Shown in pieces: positions 12,650-23,665 of a DNA stretch of 64,000 nt. A program made the translations under genes and the position numbers. This stretch comes from Eutypa lata (taxonomy: Eukaryota; Ascomycota; Sordariomycetes; Xylariales; Diatrypaceae): the NCBI GenBank assembly GCA_022661535.1, contig JAKULF010000005.1, positions 248,001 through 312,000 of the forward strand, given 5' to 3'. The notes below the pieces were generated by a model. It did no database searches, had not been told where the DNA came from, and was given only the letters and a program-made list of their open reading frames with translations. Position 1 is the stretch's first letter; each line of letters starts with the position of its first letter.

Positions 12650-13530
12650 ATGCAAGATCCGAGACATTATAGCGCTTCACCTGGGGGGGCCGGGCTTGAT
12701 CATTTTACGCTCAGTCGTGTGTCATCCCTATCATCTCTAGGCAAAGTCTCTGATACTCAGGAGCCTGGTCCTGTGTCACCAATCTTAGATGAACGTGACC
12801 GAAATAAAGAAGGAATAACACGTACCGACGGCACCAGCGAGACATGTAGGGAGGTTCGCATCCAGCATCCTACACAATTCCATTTCCTCCACCCAAGGAA
12901 TACAGCAACTCAACCTGCACCCACAGTAGAGCCCCCCACCCAACATAGAGATGAACACGTTCCTACTGGTAGAGGCCTTGGAGGTCACTCCTGTGAAGGC
13001 GATCAGCCTTTAAATCCTCCTGGCAATTGGATAGGGGTCGATAACAATTATGGTCAAGGCAGGAATCCCAGTTTACATATCGAGGGTTCAAAACATCATC
13101 ACAACAACAGAGTACTAAACTTCCCTACAACCGGCCTACATCAAGTTCAAGCAGTTCAAACGATACATGTTGAAGACTCTGGATATTACGGACAGCAGGA
13201 AACGGACAAGACAAGTAAATGGAGGAAGATATGGCGAGCCATCACATGCAGGTCGTTTTAGTTACTGCTCTTTTTCATTACCTGCGTCTCCGGGTTAGGG
13301 ATCATGATCGCTATACAATATAGACCTGGAAACCACAATGGGTCTTTCAAGGATGGTCGGCGTTGCAAATTTCTGTTGTCGCGATTGCTTTATTTTTCTT
13401 CTTTTTCTTGACTATAGAGCTTTGGCAGTTCATGCACCACTCAAAAAAAAAAAAAAAAAATATACCCGTACGGCATTCGTTATTCATAGTATTCAATACC
13501 ACGTCAACTTTACGTTCTTCGTCTAGTACT
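12650..13530 (+). pseudogene. Broken membrane-protein gene (possibly DUF3433-like)
   Basis: An open frame of 203 residues (12650-13261) is hydrophilic, rich in Pro, His and Gln, and ends ...WRAITCRSF before a TAG. Directly in frame after that stop the sequence reads LLLFFITCVSGLGIMIAIQY, a clear transmembrane helix. A second helix, ISVVAIALFFFFFLTIELW, follows about 30 residues on in a shifted frame (near 13366-13425). It ends at an A-tract (13443-13459). A cytosolic Pro/Ser-rich head followed by membrane helices recalls fungal DUF3433-type proteins, but this is a weak resemblance. An intron over the stop would need a poor GTCGTT donor, so a nonsense mutation plus a frameshift looks likelier. 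A real, differently spliced gene remains possible. Confidence 0.4.
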
Positions 13531-14477
13531 TCCTGTTCTCTAAAATAGATCCCTCGCAGTGAGCTGGTCGTTGCCATCTGCACCCAGGTCTAGTCCAATA
13601 TCTCAACTATGGGCCATTCATCACATTTAGATATTGTCGCTAGTTATTAACCTAAAAGTTCATATCAAGATATACTGCAAGATGTCAAGGGCCAATCGTG
13701 GCGTAACACTCAGATTGGCCTCAAGTTATAATTCTGAATAGATCTGTGAAATGAAGATGTTGGATACAGCATAAGCGAGCGAAAATCCCTATTTGTCGCA
13801 TTGGGGGTATAAAAGAAACAATAACTTCCCCGGTAAGCTTGACAACAGCTGCGAGTTAAATTCTTAGATTAATAGTTGGTGATATGCAATTTGTTTTTCT
13901 ACGAGAAGTATTCTTGGGTAGGGTATATGGTACCAAGTGGAATAATATCTCCTAGTTAACTTATTGTTAGGTATTACCCAGGACTACGATAGAAGTAAAA
14001 GTTGGATATTGTAGTATACCTATCTGTTGAGTTTCGACGTCGAGTAGAAAAGTTGAGAAACATAAGGCCAAAATTGTTCCTCCAGCATCTGAAAGTACCT
14101 AATCATAGACTAAAAGGTCTTACTCCAGGAAGAAATGAAACGGGTTTTATCGGCATAATGTCTCGCACATCCATGGATTAAAAGTTTAAACCAGGTTCCT
14201 CAAGCAAATGTAATATATTAAGGTCCGAATTTGCTATTGCAGTTCTGCACCAACGAACCTTTCCATCCGCTGTCGCAGATTCGGAGGTGGTGTAAAGGTT
14301 ATTGTCCACAGAGTTAAACTATAAAAAAGCGAACTTGCAAAAATCAATCACTTCTTCTCAAACGGAGACGCTCAAATATCAGTCTGGGTTGAGAGCCAAC
14401 GATGCGATTAGATCGAAGCCTGAGTCCGTACGCACTAAGTCAATCACTGAACCAGGGCGGAACTACGACCGAACCCC
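13531..14477. other. Intergenic spacer
   Basis: About 950 bases without a supported gene. A short frame (14302-14565) overlaps the start of the next gene in another frame and is not credible. No clear repeat or RNA is seen. Confidence 0.4.
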
Positions 14478-15995
14478 ATGCCTCCACGATTACGAAGCTA
14501 CTCCAAAAAGAGCTTTTGGGCTCTTCTACCCCCCGAGATACGATGGCAGGTTTGGAGTCTTGTAGGTACTAAGCAAGTCTCTTTTTCAACTTATGCGTCC
14601 GTCTGTCGGCAGTGGCAGATGTTCTTCGAGAGGTTCACCTTCGAATCGTTAACGCTACACCAAAACGATATCCATTACTTCGGCGAAATCGTGAAGGGTC
14701 ATCGAAAGACCTTCGTTCGTCATATCTGGCTCCGACTCGAATTGCTGGAATACGATTGTCCCAAGTGCAAGGAAGTCGAATCTGAAGCCGAGACAAACGC
14801 GAACAACAAAACATTATCTGTTGCTGTCTACAGTCTTTTCAACATCATCGGACAATGGGGAGAAGGGGAAGGGGGGGTCGAACTGGAACTGAGTGCTCAT
14901 TCTCCAAGCGATTCAGAACATCATTTCAAGGAGTTGGCTTATCGTTCCACTGGACCTAAAGCTGGTCCACTCCTCCCGGGAAGTGTTCAGTACCACGATC
15001 CAATGCATGGCTGGGATAATGGACGTGGACTATATAACTTTCCTCTTCGACTCAATAATATCCCAAACCATTACGCTCGGCCTTTTGGCCCTGGTCTTCG
15101 TTTTTCTTACAGGCGTAGAAAGCTTTGCCTAGCACCATCGGTCAACTCCTTTCGTATTCGTCGACAGTTCTATCGGTCATTTTCTATACAAAACGGCATT
15201 GGAAGAATCCTCGAGGCATTGCCAAATCTCGAACATTTCTCTTACGAACCTTGGTCTAGTGGGCATTTGAAATCGTATGTGGAGCGTTGCGAATATGAAC
15301 ACTCCTATTTGATTTCGAACTTCCTTCAGTTCAAGCCTAGCCTTAAGACAGTTTCGATATTTCAAGACTTTGGTCGGCCACTCAATGGTTCGTATACGCA
15401 ACAGTCCCCGGTCGGTTCTGAATCGAGCACCAAATTTGCGATGTTGAGTCTCGGCCTGGAGCGGATGTATGGCTCGTTCGCCGTCGACGCGGGGGATTTC
15501 TTTTCCTCTATTGAAGACCTCCTCAAACATCGAAATCCGGTGCAATGGGACAGATTGCAGGTTCTTGTCCTGACGTCCCGAATACTGAAGCCTAAGAATA
15601 ACAAGCACGTGTATGACGGTCTGTTTCGGTCTGCCGCTCGAGGCGTCGCGCACATGCCAAAGCTACGGCGACTGGAGTTGTGGAGTGGCGGATTTGAACA
15701 TGGATGTCTTTTCCGATATAAAGTCGACAAGGATGGCAGGCCAACTATCACGCTGATGAGCACATGGTTCTGCCGAATGTCGCCAAAGGCAATATTGGCG
15801 TGGGAAGAAGTCGTACGTGTACATGCGCTTGAGCATAAACTCGAAGTCCGCCATGTAGACCTGGATCGTGCTAGGATGACAACCCATGGCACTATACTTC
15901 AATATTTAACGCGTGAGCCCCATGGCGTTATATCCGATCGTTCCAGGGATGAGTTATTGAAGGAGTCAATTTGGGGTCATGCCTATGGTACGTAG
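14478..15995 (+). CDS. F-box-like / DUF6546-type fungal protein
   Basis: A single-exon frame of 505 residues from the ATG at 14478. The N-terminus (residues ~12-35, FWALLPPEIRWQVWSLV) has the Leu-Pro-x-Glu-Ile pattern of an F-box-like motif. The long remainder resembles fungal proteins annotated as DUF6546, a large expanded family of unknown function that often starts with such a motif. Residues ~96-99 hold a CPKC pair. Segments such as GIGRILEALPNLEHFSYEPW and MPKLRRLELWSG look like irregular leucine-rich repeat elements. If the F-box is real, the protein would be a substrate adaptor of an SCF ubiquitin ligase. That role is inferred from the motif only. The intact length and single exon argue for a functional gene. 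Confidence 0.75.
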   Translation: MPPRLRSYSKKSFWALLPPEIRWQVWSLVGTKQVSFSTYASVCRQWQMFFERFTFESLTLHQNDIHYFGEIVKGHRKTFVRHIWLRLELLEYDCPKCKEVESEAETNANNKTLSVAVYSLFNIIGQWGEGEGGVELELSAHSPSDSEHHFKELAYRSTGPKAGPLLPGSVQYHDPMHGWDNGRGLYNFPLRLNNIPNHYARPFGPGLRFSYRRRKLCLAPSVNSFRIRRQFYRSFSIQNGIGRILEALPNLEHFSYEPWSSGHLKSYVERCEYEHSYLISNFLQFKPSLKTVSIFQDFGRPLNGSYTQQSPVGSESSTKFAMLSLGLERMYGSFAVDAGDFFSSIEDLLKHRNPVQWDRLQVLVLTSRILKPKNNKHVYDGLFRSAARGVAHMPKLRRLELWSGGFEHGCLFRYKVDKDGRPTITLMSTWFCRMSPKAILAWEEVVRVHALEHKLEVRHVDLDRARMTTHGTILQYLTREPHGVISDRSRDELLKESIWGHAYGT

Positions 15996-17842
15996 AGCTT
16001 GATCAACCAAGGGTTAAAGACGGGAAGAAAATGAATACTGGGAGAGGATATACTGGCAAACGCGACACACACTAGCACTTGAATCCCAATCGACCAATCT
16101 TGGTCGCTTTATCTACTGCATTTAAACCAAGTGACTCAAAGCCAACTGAGTGTCTATGATGCTGTTGTATTTGAGAAGAGTTCATCCCTTGATAACCTAA
16201 GTGAAAAGAAAGAGAGCGATGCATAGGTATGGACGAGGACTACTTAGTGGCTGTGCTCTACTAGGCGCCCGCTGACTCCTATACCCTCGAGCCGTTCAAT
16301 TATCACTGGATACAACTACAGAGACTAGTTGAATCTTTAGAACGGCAGTTCATCAAGGCGTGAGAGTGTTCGAGTCTTTGGGGTGAAGCTGTACACTTAC
16401 AGAAGACACCGACTCAGTTTCTACCTCGGCTGTTCGCTATAAAGAACCAAGTTAGATAGTTCAATAGACGTCATAATATGAATAGTTAGCTTATCCAGCG
16501 ATATCGTACGAAGGTCGGGTTCACAATCACAGGCCAGACTCTACCGGGATTACCATGTGCGGATACCTTGTTGAATAGCTCCATATACACTGTATTTAGC
16601 TTTAGCGCATGAGCCACTAAGGTACAGCGCAAGGTACAGTACCTATATGGTCACTAAAATGTAGCGATTAAGGTGTGCTGTAAAAGTACAATACGAAGTA
16701 TAGTGCTTCTTGGCGCTTTAGTCTTAAGTCCGAGCTCATGGCTTACACTGTGGCTTGTAAAGTATGGCCCGTGATTGTGAACCCGACCTTCGTATTTGAA
16801 TTTTAATTAGTAACCCCTTACGTTGGACACGATTAGCCTCAGACTGGCAGGTTACGTTGCTGCGATACGTTAGACTCATGTACTTCGTATCAGTGGCGCA
16901 TGTCCCTGTATTGTACAAAGTTATAGATCCGCCAATCCCGTCAGATTGGAATACGGTTATCTACGCGATCGGGTTGCTTAACAACCCCTCGATCCAGGCA
17001 CCTACCTACCTTATTTCCATATCCTCGGGTCCTTAGACCTAGATAGTGCCCACTGACTCGAGCATCCAACACCAAAGATCGACTAATACTACGTAAAATT
17101 TTGCCTGATGGTACCACCCTGCCACCTTGAACGAGATCTTGGGAACGGAGCTGCGGAGCGGGATTAAAACAAGCTTCGCATCATTGTGTAGCGTCTTGAT
17201 TGACTGATGTGCCAGAGCTTGATTGGACTTGGCTAGCTAGGCACCTTCTAGAATGGGTCAACGGTTAGTGATAATGTTTAAGAACCGTCCAATCAACACT
17301 CAGGGGCTGACAGGGGCGCCCTTTAGCGCACCCCAGAAACGGCGCGAGAAAAAGGAAGCATGCAGGCATACATATGTAGTTAATGGATACCCCCGAAGGA
17401 CAAAATCGTCACCTTTGTCGCTAACATCCGAACTAATTAATTCTGCTTGATATCTGTTAGCCGATGAAGTCATATCTCCAATGTTTTAAGGCTTTCCGTA
17501 CGAGGCAATTTGAAATTCATTACGATCCGCTTCTCCGCTGCCCTTGTTTGGCAGGCAACACGGCACCCTGCATCTACAAATTCTGTGCCGCGGTTGCTAT
17601 TCGCCCTTTCTAGGCTAGGGAGAAATTAACAATGCGATTACATCAAGATGCTTGCACATCGCGTACACATAATTCGAGCGATTAGACCCGTGTGGGGCAC
17701 GCCTTACCTGGCTGCTAGCTTTAGATACGTATGTAGGTATCAGGAGAATGAATATAAACACGCTGGCTGCGCTGATGTCGCGTCTCTTCTGTCCTTCTCC
17801 TTGACTCGGGTATTCCCTTGTAGTGATTTTTAGGCGACAATC
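15996..17842. other. Intergenic spacer containing a MITE
   Basis: About 1.85 kb between the F-box-like gene and the sedolisin. It holds the inverted-repeat element described separately (16507-16794). The remaining sequence contains only short frames with no domain. Confidence 0.45.
16507..16794. mobile_element. MITE with 28-bp terminal inverted repeats and TA flanks
   Basis: The element spans 16509-16792 (284 bp). Its left end reads CGAAGGTCGGGTTCACAATC and continues with AC, and the right end is the same on the complementary strand. The arms match over 28 positions with one mismatch (A against G at position 23). TA dinucleotides flank both sides (16507-16508 and 16793-16794), which fits a Tc1/mariner-type TA target duplication. 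There is no coding frame inside, so it would be a non-autonomous miniature element that depends on a transposase elsewhere. Internal sequence near 16620-16700 has further GTAC-type short repeats. Near-identity of the arms suggests fairly recent activity and little RIP damage. Confidence 0.8.
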
Positions 17843-19884
17843 ATGATGGTCGGATTCACTACGGGCTTTCTGACGCTCTTCGCTGCGCAGGCGGTCATTG
17901 CGACGCCGTTGCACGTCCGAACACCTTACGAGGTCAAGGAATCCCATTTCGTGCCCAGGGCATGGAAGAGGGTTGATCGCGCTCCGGCGGATCACAAGAT
18001 CAACCTTCAGATTGGTGTCAAGCAAGGCAATTTCCCGGCGTTGGAAAAACATCTATACGAAGGTATGACGATCTAATTGGTCCGGCAGTCATGTTCTAGT
18101 CAGCTCAAGGTTTCTACCGGACTGGTGTTGTGCCGATCCTGGCCGTGCATTCTAAAAACGTATACTAACCAAGAGAAAAAAAAAATCAGTCTCTGACCCT
18201 CGTCACTACCGTTATGGCCAGCATCTCTCTGCAGAAGATGTGAAGGAGCTTGTTAAGCCTAGCGATGAGTCCTTGAAGCTTGTGCACGAATGGCTCGATG
18301 CGCATGGAGTTGCTCCGTCGCAGTATAGTTCCGCCAAAGACTGGATCACGGTTTCTCTCCCAGTTGAGACCGTCGAGCAGCTACTTGACACGGAATACCA
18401 CACGTACGAGCATAAAGATGGGGCCAGTGTTGTTCGAACTCCCGAGTGGTCTATTCCCCGCCATCTGCATGGCCACATTGACACCATCCAGCCTACGACA
18501 TCGTTCTTCCGCGCCCACGCTGACAAGCACGATTACGTCGATGCGCCGGTGTATATCACCCAGACGACGGCCGTGGCAAGCAACAGCACCATCGGCCAAG
18601 TCTGCAACGTCAGCTCCGTGACGCCCGAATGTTTCGAGAACCTGTACTCCACCAAGGGCTACAAGACGCAGTCGGCGGGAAAGAACCAGGTCGCCTTCGC
18701 CAACTACCTGGGAGAGCACCCCATCCGCACGGATCTCGACAAGTTCCTGACCAAGTACCGACCGGAAGGCGTCGCGCAAGCGGAAGACTTCCAGCAGCTC
18801 GTCCTGCAGGACGGCCCTGGCGACTACCCCCTCACACCCGAAGAGGCCGAGCAGGGCACCTCCAAGGAGGCGAACCTGGACGTCCAAGCCATATCCGGGA
18901 TCAACTGGGAAACGCCCATCATCAGCTACTCGACCGGAGGCAGCCCGCCGTTCGACCCGTCCAAGAGCACCCCCACGAACACGAACGAGCCCTACCTCGA
19001 CTGGCTCAACTACCTGCTAGACCAGGACTTCATCCCGCAAGTGGTCAGCACTTCGTACTCGGACGACGAGCAGACCGTGCCCCGCTCGTACGCGAACCGG
19101 GTCTGCGCCCAGATGGCCCAGGTCGGCGTCCGCGGCACCACGCTCCTCTTCTCCAGCGGAGACAGCGGCGTCGGGTCCGACGGCGACTGCATCAGCAACG
19201 ACGGCAAGAACACGACGCAGTTCCTCCCCGGATTCCCTCCCTCGTGCCCGTACGTCACGGCCGTGGGCGCCACTAGGGATTTCGAGCCCGAGGTTGTCGC
19301 GTACCGGCCCGCGTTCACGAGCCCCGACGGCACCCAGCACGGCGCTTACACCTCGGGCGGTGGCTTCAGCAACATATTCGACACCCCCAAGTACCAGCTG
19401 AACAGCGTGCGGAGCTACGTCCGGGACCTAGGCGGCAAGTACGACGGCCTCTACAACAAGGTCGGTCGCGCGTACCCCGATATTTCGGCCCAGGGACTGT
19501 ACTTCGCGTACTTCTGGAACGGCACCGAGGGCACGATCAGCGGAACGAGCGCGAGTACTCCCCTGACGGCTGGCATCATCTCCCTCGTAAACGATGCGCG
19601 CATTGCGGCCGGCAAGTCTCCCCTGGGCTTCTTGAACCCGTGGTTATACACCGAGGGCTACAAGGGCCTGACCGATATTGTATCCGGAAGCGCGCACGGA
19701 TGCGGTGTTGATGGGTTCCCTGCGGTGAAGGGATGGGACCCTGTTACGGGACTCGGTACTCCGGTAAGTTGCCTACTATCTCTGCGAACATGGTGATACG
19801 GTTGTTCACCAGCGCAAACTTGACTAACATTTATTTTAGATATTCCCGGAACTTGTTAAGTTGGCTGGTGGAAAGCTTGAGTAA
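17843..19884 (+). CDS. Secreted sedolisin (tripeptidyl-peptidase, S53)
   Basis: Acid serine-carboxyl peptidase that removes tripeptides or cleaves proteins at low pH outside the cell. Exons 17843-18062, 18190-19763 and 19840-19884 join to 612 residues. The N-terminus has a signal peptide ending near ...AVIATP. Residues ~20-190 form the pro-kumamolisin activation domain (VSDPRHYRYGQHLSAEDV). The catalytic set is visible: Glu300 and Asp304 in EANLDVQ, the oxyanion Asp398 in SSGDSG, and Ser527 in SGTSAST. The C-terminal calcium-site region (LTDIVSG... VKGWDPVTGLGTP) is complete. The last exon encodes only 15 residues (IFPELVKLAGGKLE). A second acid peptidase gene lies 2.3 kb downstream on the same strand. 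Family assignment is firm, but the exact SED subtype is not determined. Confidence 0.95.
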
Positions 19885-22185
19885 CGGTTTTACAAAAAGG
19901 AGTGGTTGGCTCAGGATACGAGTAACACGAGTAAAGCGCAGGATGTGTCAAAGTGATCTTCTGTTATCTACCTCACTGAATTGATCAGGATATATCTATC
20001 TTGCTATATCGCGATCTGGATAGTATGCTACCTAGAAGATAACAGAGTTGTTCTGCCCACCTAGTCACCTAGCCTCGATCAGTAAGGCGACATGCCTGTA
20101 GAGACTATAAAGAGCCTCTCATACGTGGTTAGTGGAAACCTGTGGTTGTGAGAATGTGACCATGCCTGAATCTAGAGGACGTAGTCATTAGACATAACGA
20201 ATTGATGCCCGAGGAAAGCAGGAGACAGCTTAACTTTGGACAAATCCACTGACGCTCTCCACCAATGATACGTAGAGCATAAGACCAAGGACGTCGATAC
20301 AGTGTCGCGTGGATACGCGGATGGTGTACTACAATCTAATGACGGGCCAGTTATGTTGATATTATTATTCATGCTGGCGACTACAACTTGGCCAGCAAGG
20401 TGTCGATCAATAAGGCTCTGCGAAAGTGTTGGCAACGGCGAAACCAATCGAAAACCTGGAACTAGGGGGAAGAAGTAAGGGTATGCCCCCACGGGGCGTC
20501 GAGTACAACTTGCAAGCACATGCACGGCATTACACACCCTATTCAGGTTCCTGGGCCTATGCACCGCACGCGATAGGTGCGATTAGGTCCTATGTATGTC
20601 TAACGGCGAGTAAAGAACCTAGTACAATACCTGGGGGTAGGGTAGTCATGTTGGCAGCGATCATTTCCACAATCGACTACTTTCCCGTCGTTATCGGTGG
20701 GCCTCGCTGCTACTCTTCTATCGACAACAAGGGGCCGAGAATCTCCGGTCGTTCGAAAGAGAAAAGAGCGAATTAAGAATGAATGAACGAGGTCAGGGGT
20801 TAAGTATCAGCTTATTATTAGGCGGGGATTGCATATCTCGTTGGTTGGGAGGGTGGGTGTAAGAACGGGAAAGCCCGCATGTGCGAGTGTGTGTGTCCTG
20901 GTAAGCTGGCGATATCTTCGAGCGTCTCCACACGATTCCAAATGAAACTGAGTAAGTAGCGATCTGATCACTTCCAACCTCAAAAGAGCCGCATCTCGAA
21001 GTTAGGAAGGTCACGATACCAAGAGGAATAAGTAGTAATTAACACTTGGCGATCGGCTTGGCTATGCCTCTGGAAAGCTTATTTCGACTTCGACCGTCCT
21101 GTCGCTGCTACAGTTGAGACTTGGTCTTTTCTTGGCTTATCTGTGTATCTCACACTATCTCCAATTCCTTGCATTTCGATACCGACCTGACCTCAGCTTT
21201 GGAGTCCTACCTCACATGTCTTGCAGCATTGGCACATGCTCCCTCCTCGCCCCTTCTTCTCGAAGATATTAATCAACTCCCCTTTTCGGCAGTGTGCTCC
21301 GCAACATCCGCGTATGTATGTATAACACATTAACTTGTTTTTCATTTACGAACTTGGGGGAATTATCTCGCCCTTGAGCCAACGCGCCCTAACTAACTAG
21401 TAAACATGTCGCCGGTTCCAGATAGTTACTAAGTGGCACTCACTAACTGGATCCAGAAACGATGTGACCTTCCCTAACGGCTCACAACCTCGTTTGCATT
21501 TCCCACCAATACCAAGTGGGCACCATTTCGAAGTCGTTATTTCCTGGATGTGTTTCCGCGTGACATCTTGTCGCCAAGACAGCCGCCTTCACATATCTTG
21601 CTAGGAACTATCACTTGCAGGCCTTATCCAAGTTGTTCTGTGCGTACTGATTGGTTTACAGGGGGATATCATGGACGCCTGCTGGGTCTGCCTTGTGATA
21701 GATCTAGAACTCTTATCAGATGTAGAATGTCCAAACGGTGCCGTACTAGCCTATCATATAGACGAACCCGACATTTCCTTATGCAGATATAGGACCATAA
21801 CCCAGGCTACGCAGTCACTTGGGACGGCTTGTCTAGGCGATCGGGAAGGTGCTTGGCGGTCCTTATCTAGCCTCTCCCGATGTCGTGATATCGCTGGAAG
21901 CTATGCGCCAGCATCATGCTGCAGGACACCACAGCATGGGTGCTGGAAGAGATCATGGTTGATACGACGCTGCGTCTCTCCTCTCCACCTCCACGGTTCA
22001 CCTATTCGCACCTCTACGGTGGACTATAAGAAGTGCTAAAAGATCTACTCCTAAGTTCAGGTCTTGTTTCCTCAACCCATCAGCTAGTGAAAACCTGCTT
22101 TGAGCCCATCCCATCGTGTTATCTGGAAAGACCTGCCCCCATCCTTCATTTGCTTGTCCCATATCGCTAGAACCAGTACGCCATC
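19885..22185. other. Intergenic spacer between two acid protease genes
   Basis: About 2.3 kb without a supported gene. Frames at 20172-20564, 20426-20776 and 21671-22039 overlap one another on different strands or frames, lack domains and have no flanking splice logic. It includes the promoter of the eqolisin gene, with a pyrimidine-rich stretch before 22186. Confidence 0.45.
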
Positions 22186-23218
22186 ATGAAGTTCACCACC
22201 ACCATCGCCAGCGCCCTCGCCTGCACCAGCGCCGTGCTCGGGGCCCCAGGAACAGCCATGCGCCGCGAGCGCGCGGCCAAGCGTCTAGCGGCGCAGCGCG
22301 GCTCCTCGCCGCGCCAGGACCCAGACGACGGCGTCATGTACGCAGTGGACAACAACAACGGGACCGAGGCGCACGTGCAGTACAGCTCGAACTGGGCGGG
22401 GGCCGTGCTGATCGGGACGGGCTACACGTCCGTGACGGGGACGATCGTGGTGCCGACGCCGTCGACGCCGTCGGGCGGCAGCAGCAACACCGAGTACGCG
22501 GCCTCGGCTTGGGTCGGCATCGATGGCGACACGTGCTCCACGGCTATTCTGCAGACGGGCGTCGACTTCTACGTGGAGGGGGGTGAGGTCGCGTTTGATG
22601 CTTGGGTAAGCGGCTTTGGGAGGCACATGTCTTCGCCTTCTCTCTTACCTACGTGGACTGTGAAATGTGTCCCGGTTCATCTATAAGCTAGCTACCTTGC
22701 TGTGGAGAGGAACCGAAGCTAACACTAGATGATGCAGTACGAATGGTATCCCGACTACGCGTATGACTTCAGTGGGATCACGGTACGTAAAAGACAAAAA
22801 CAAACCACCCTGTTCAACATAAGAATACATCGCGCTTAAGGACAACATACTAACATCCACGTAGATTAGCGCGGGCGACACGATCAAGATGACCGTGACG
22901 GCTAGCAGCAAGACAGGCGGCACGGCGGTCATCCAGAACCAGTCCACGGGGAAGTCCGTCTCGCACACCTTCAGCAGCCAGAGCGCCAGCCTCTGCGAAA
23001 CCAACGCCGAGTGGATCGTCGAGGACTTCTCGTCCAGCGGTGGGCTTGTGCCCTTCGCCGACTTCGACAGTGTCACTTTCACGGGTGCCTCGGCGACGAC
23101 GAGCAGCGGTACCGTCGGCGTCAGCGGTGCCACGATCTTCGATATCAGACAGAACAGCGACGTCTTGACGTCGTGCAGCACGTCGGGCTCCTCCAGCGTC
23201 ACTTGTAGCTATACGTAG
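22186..23218 (+). CDS. Secreted eqolisin (glutamic peptidase G1, aspergillopepsin II-like)
   Basis: Pepstatin-insensitive acid endopeptidase, secreted. Exons 22186-22605, 22738-22782 and 22865-23218 give 272 residues. A signal peptide (MKFTTTIASALACTSAVLG) is followed by a basic propeptide to about residue 50. The mature beta-sandwich domain begins near YSSNWAGAVL. The catalytic glutamine is in AILQTGVDF (Gln123). The catalytic glutamate lies in NAEWIVEDF, Glu204 by my reading. Conserved cysteines at CST (117) and LCET (199) fit the family. Length and motif spacing match known G1 peptidases. The coding sequence is much more GC-rich than its flanks, as is the sedolisin's. Both proteases are expected to work in acidic surroundings, so joint regulation by pH is plausible but not shown. 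Confidence 0.93.
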
Positions 23219-23665
23219 GCGGGTATGCATACTTTGGAATAACTACCTATATTATAGCATGTTGTCCTAGAGTTGTTGGGGTAGTGTTCCTGAGTGTATA
23301 TAGTTGGATATATACTATATATATATTGAATACTTCCTATATTCTGTGTCTGGCTTTAAGTAGTCTTTACTCATTCAGTGTTCACTTACCTAAACAGGGC
23401 ATGAATACGGGGAACGTGATGACAGTGACAGAGTGCAACATGTAATTATGAACTTCAACTCTATTACCTTCTACATGTATGTCACCACATCTACCGACAA
23501 TTTCGTCTCCGACTACAACCGAAGACTTCCTTAGATTTATCAAAACATAGAAATTAGAAGAGTGTGCTGGACCCCCTTTCCTGTCTCGTCCCCACCAGCC
23601 TCAATGTGTGAGTTGGCATTGCAAATTGTATAAGACTTGAACAAATAAATAGTACCTTGAATATA
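23219..23665. other. Convergent 3' region
   Basis: Shared downstream region of the eqolisin (plus) and the epoxide-hydrolase-like gene (minus). An AT-rich TATA-repeat run lies near 23297-23330. No gene is seen. Confidence 0.45.

Noticed and set aside
13443..13459. A-tract that might be the tail of a retroposed gene or SINE
   Set aside because: It lies within the frame of the broken membrane gene and has no target duplication; the gene also looks unspliced rather than processed.
18629..19276. 215-codon frame within the sedolisin
   Set aside because: Shadow frame of the protease exon; Arg/Pro-rich and domain-free.
21671..22039. 122-codon Cys-containing frame upstream of the eqolisin
   Set aside because: No signal peptide, no domain, overlaps another random frame; not supported.
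22116..22586. 156-codon frame overlapping the eqolisin start
   Set aside because: Arg-rich shadow; the eqolisin frame carries the signal peptide and catalytic motifs.
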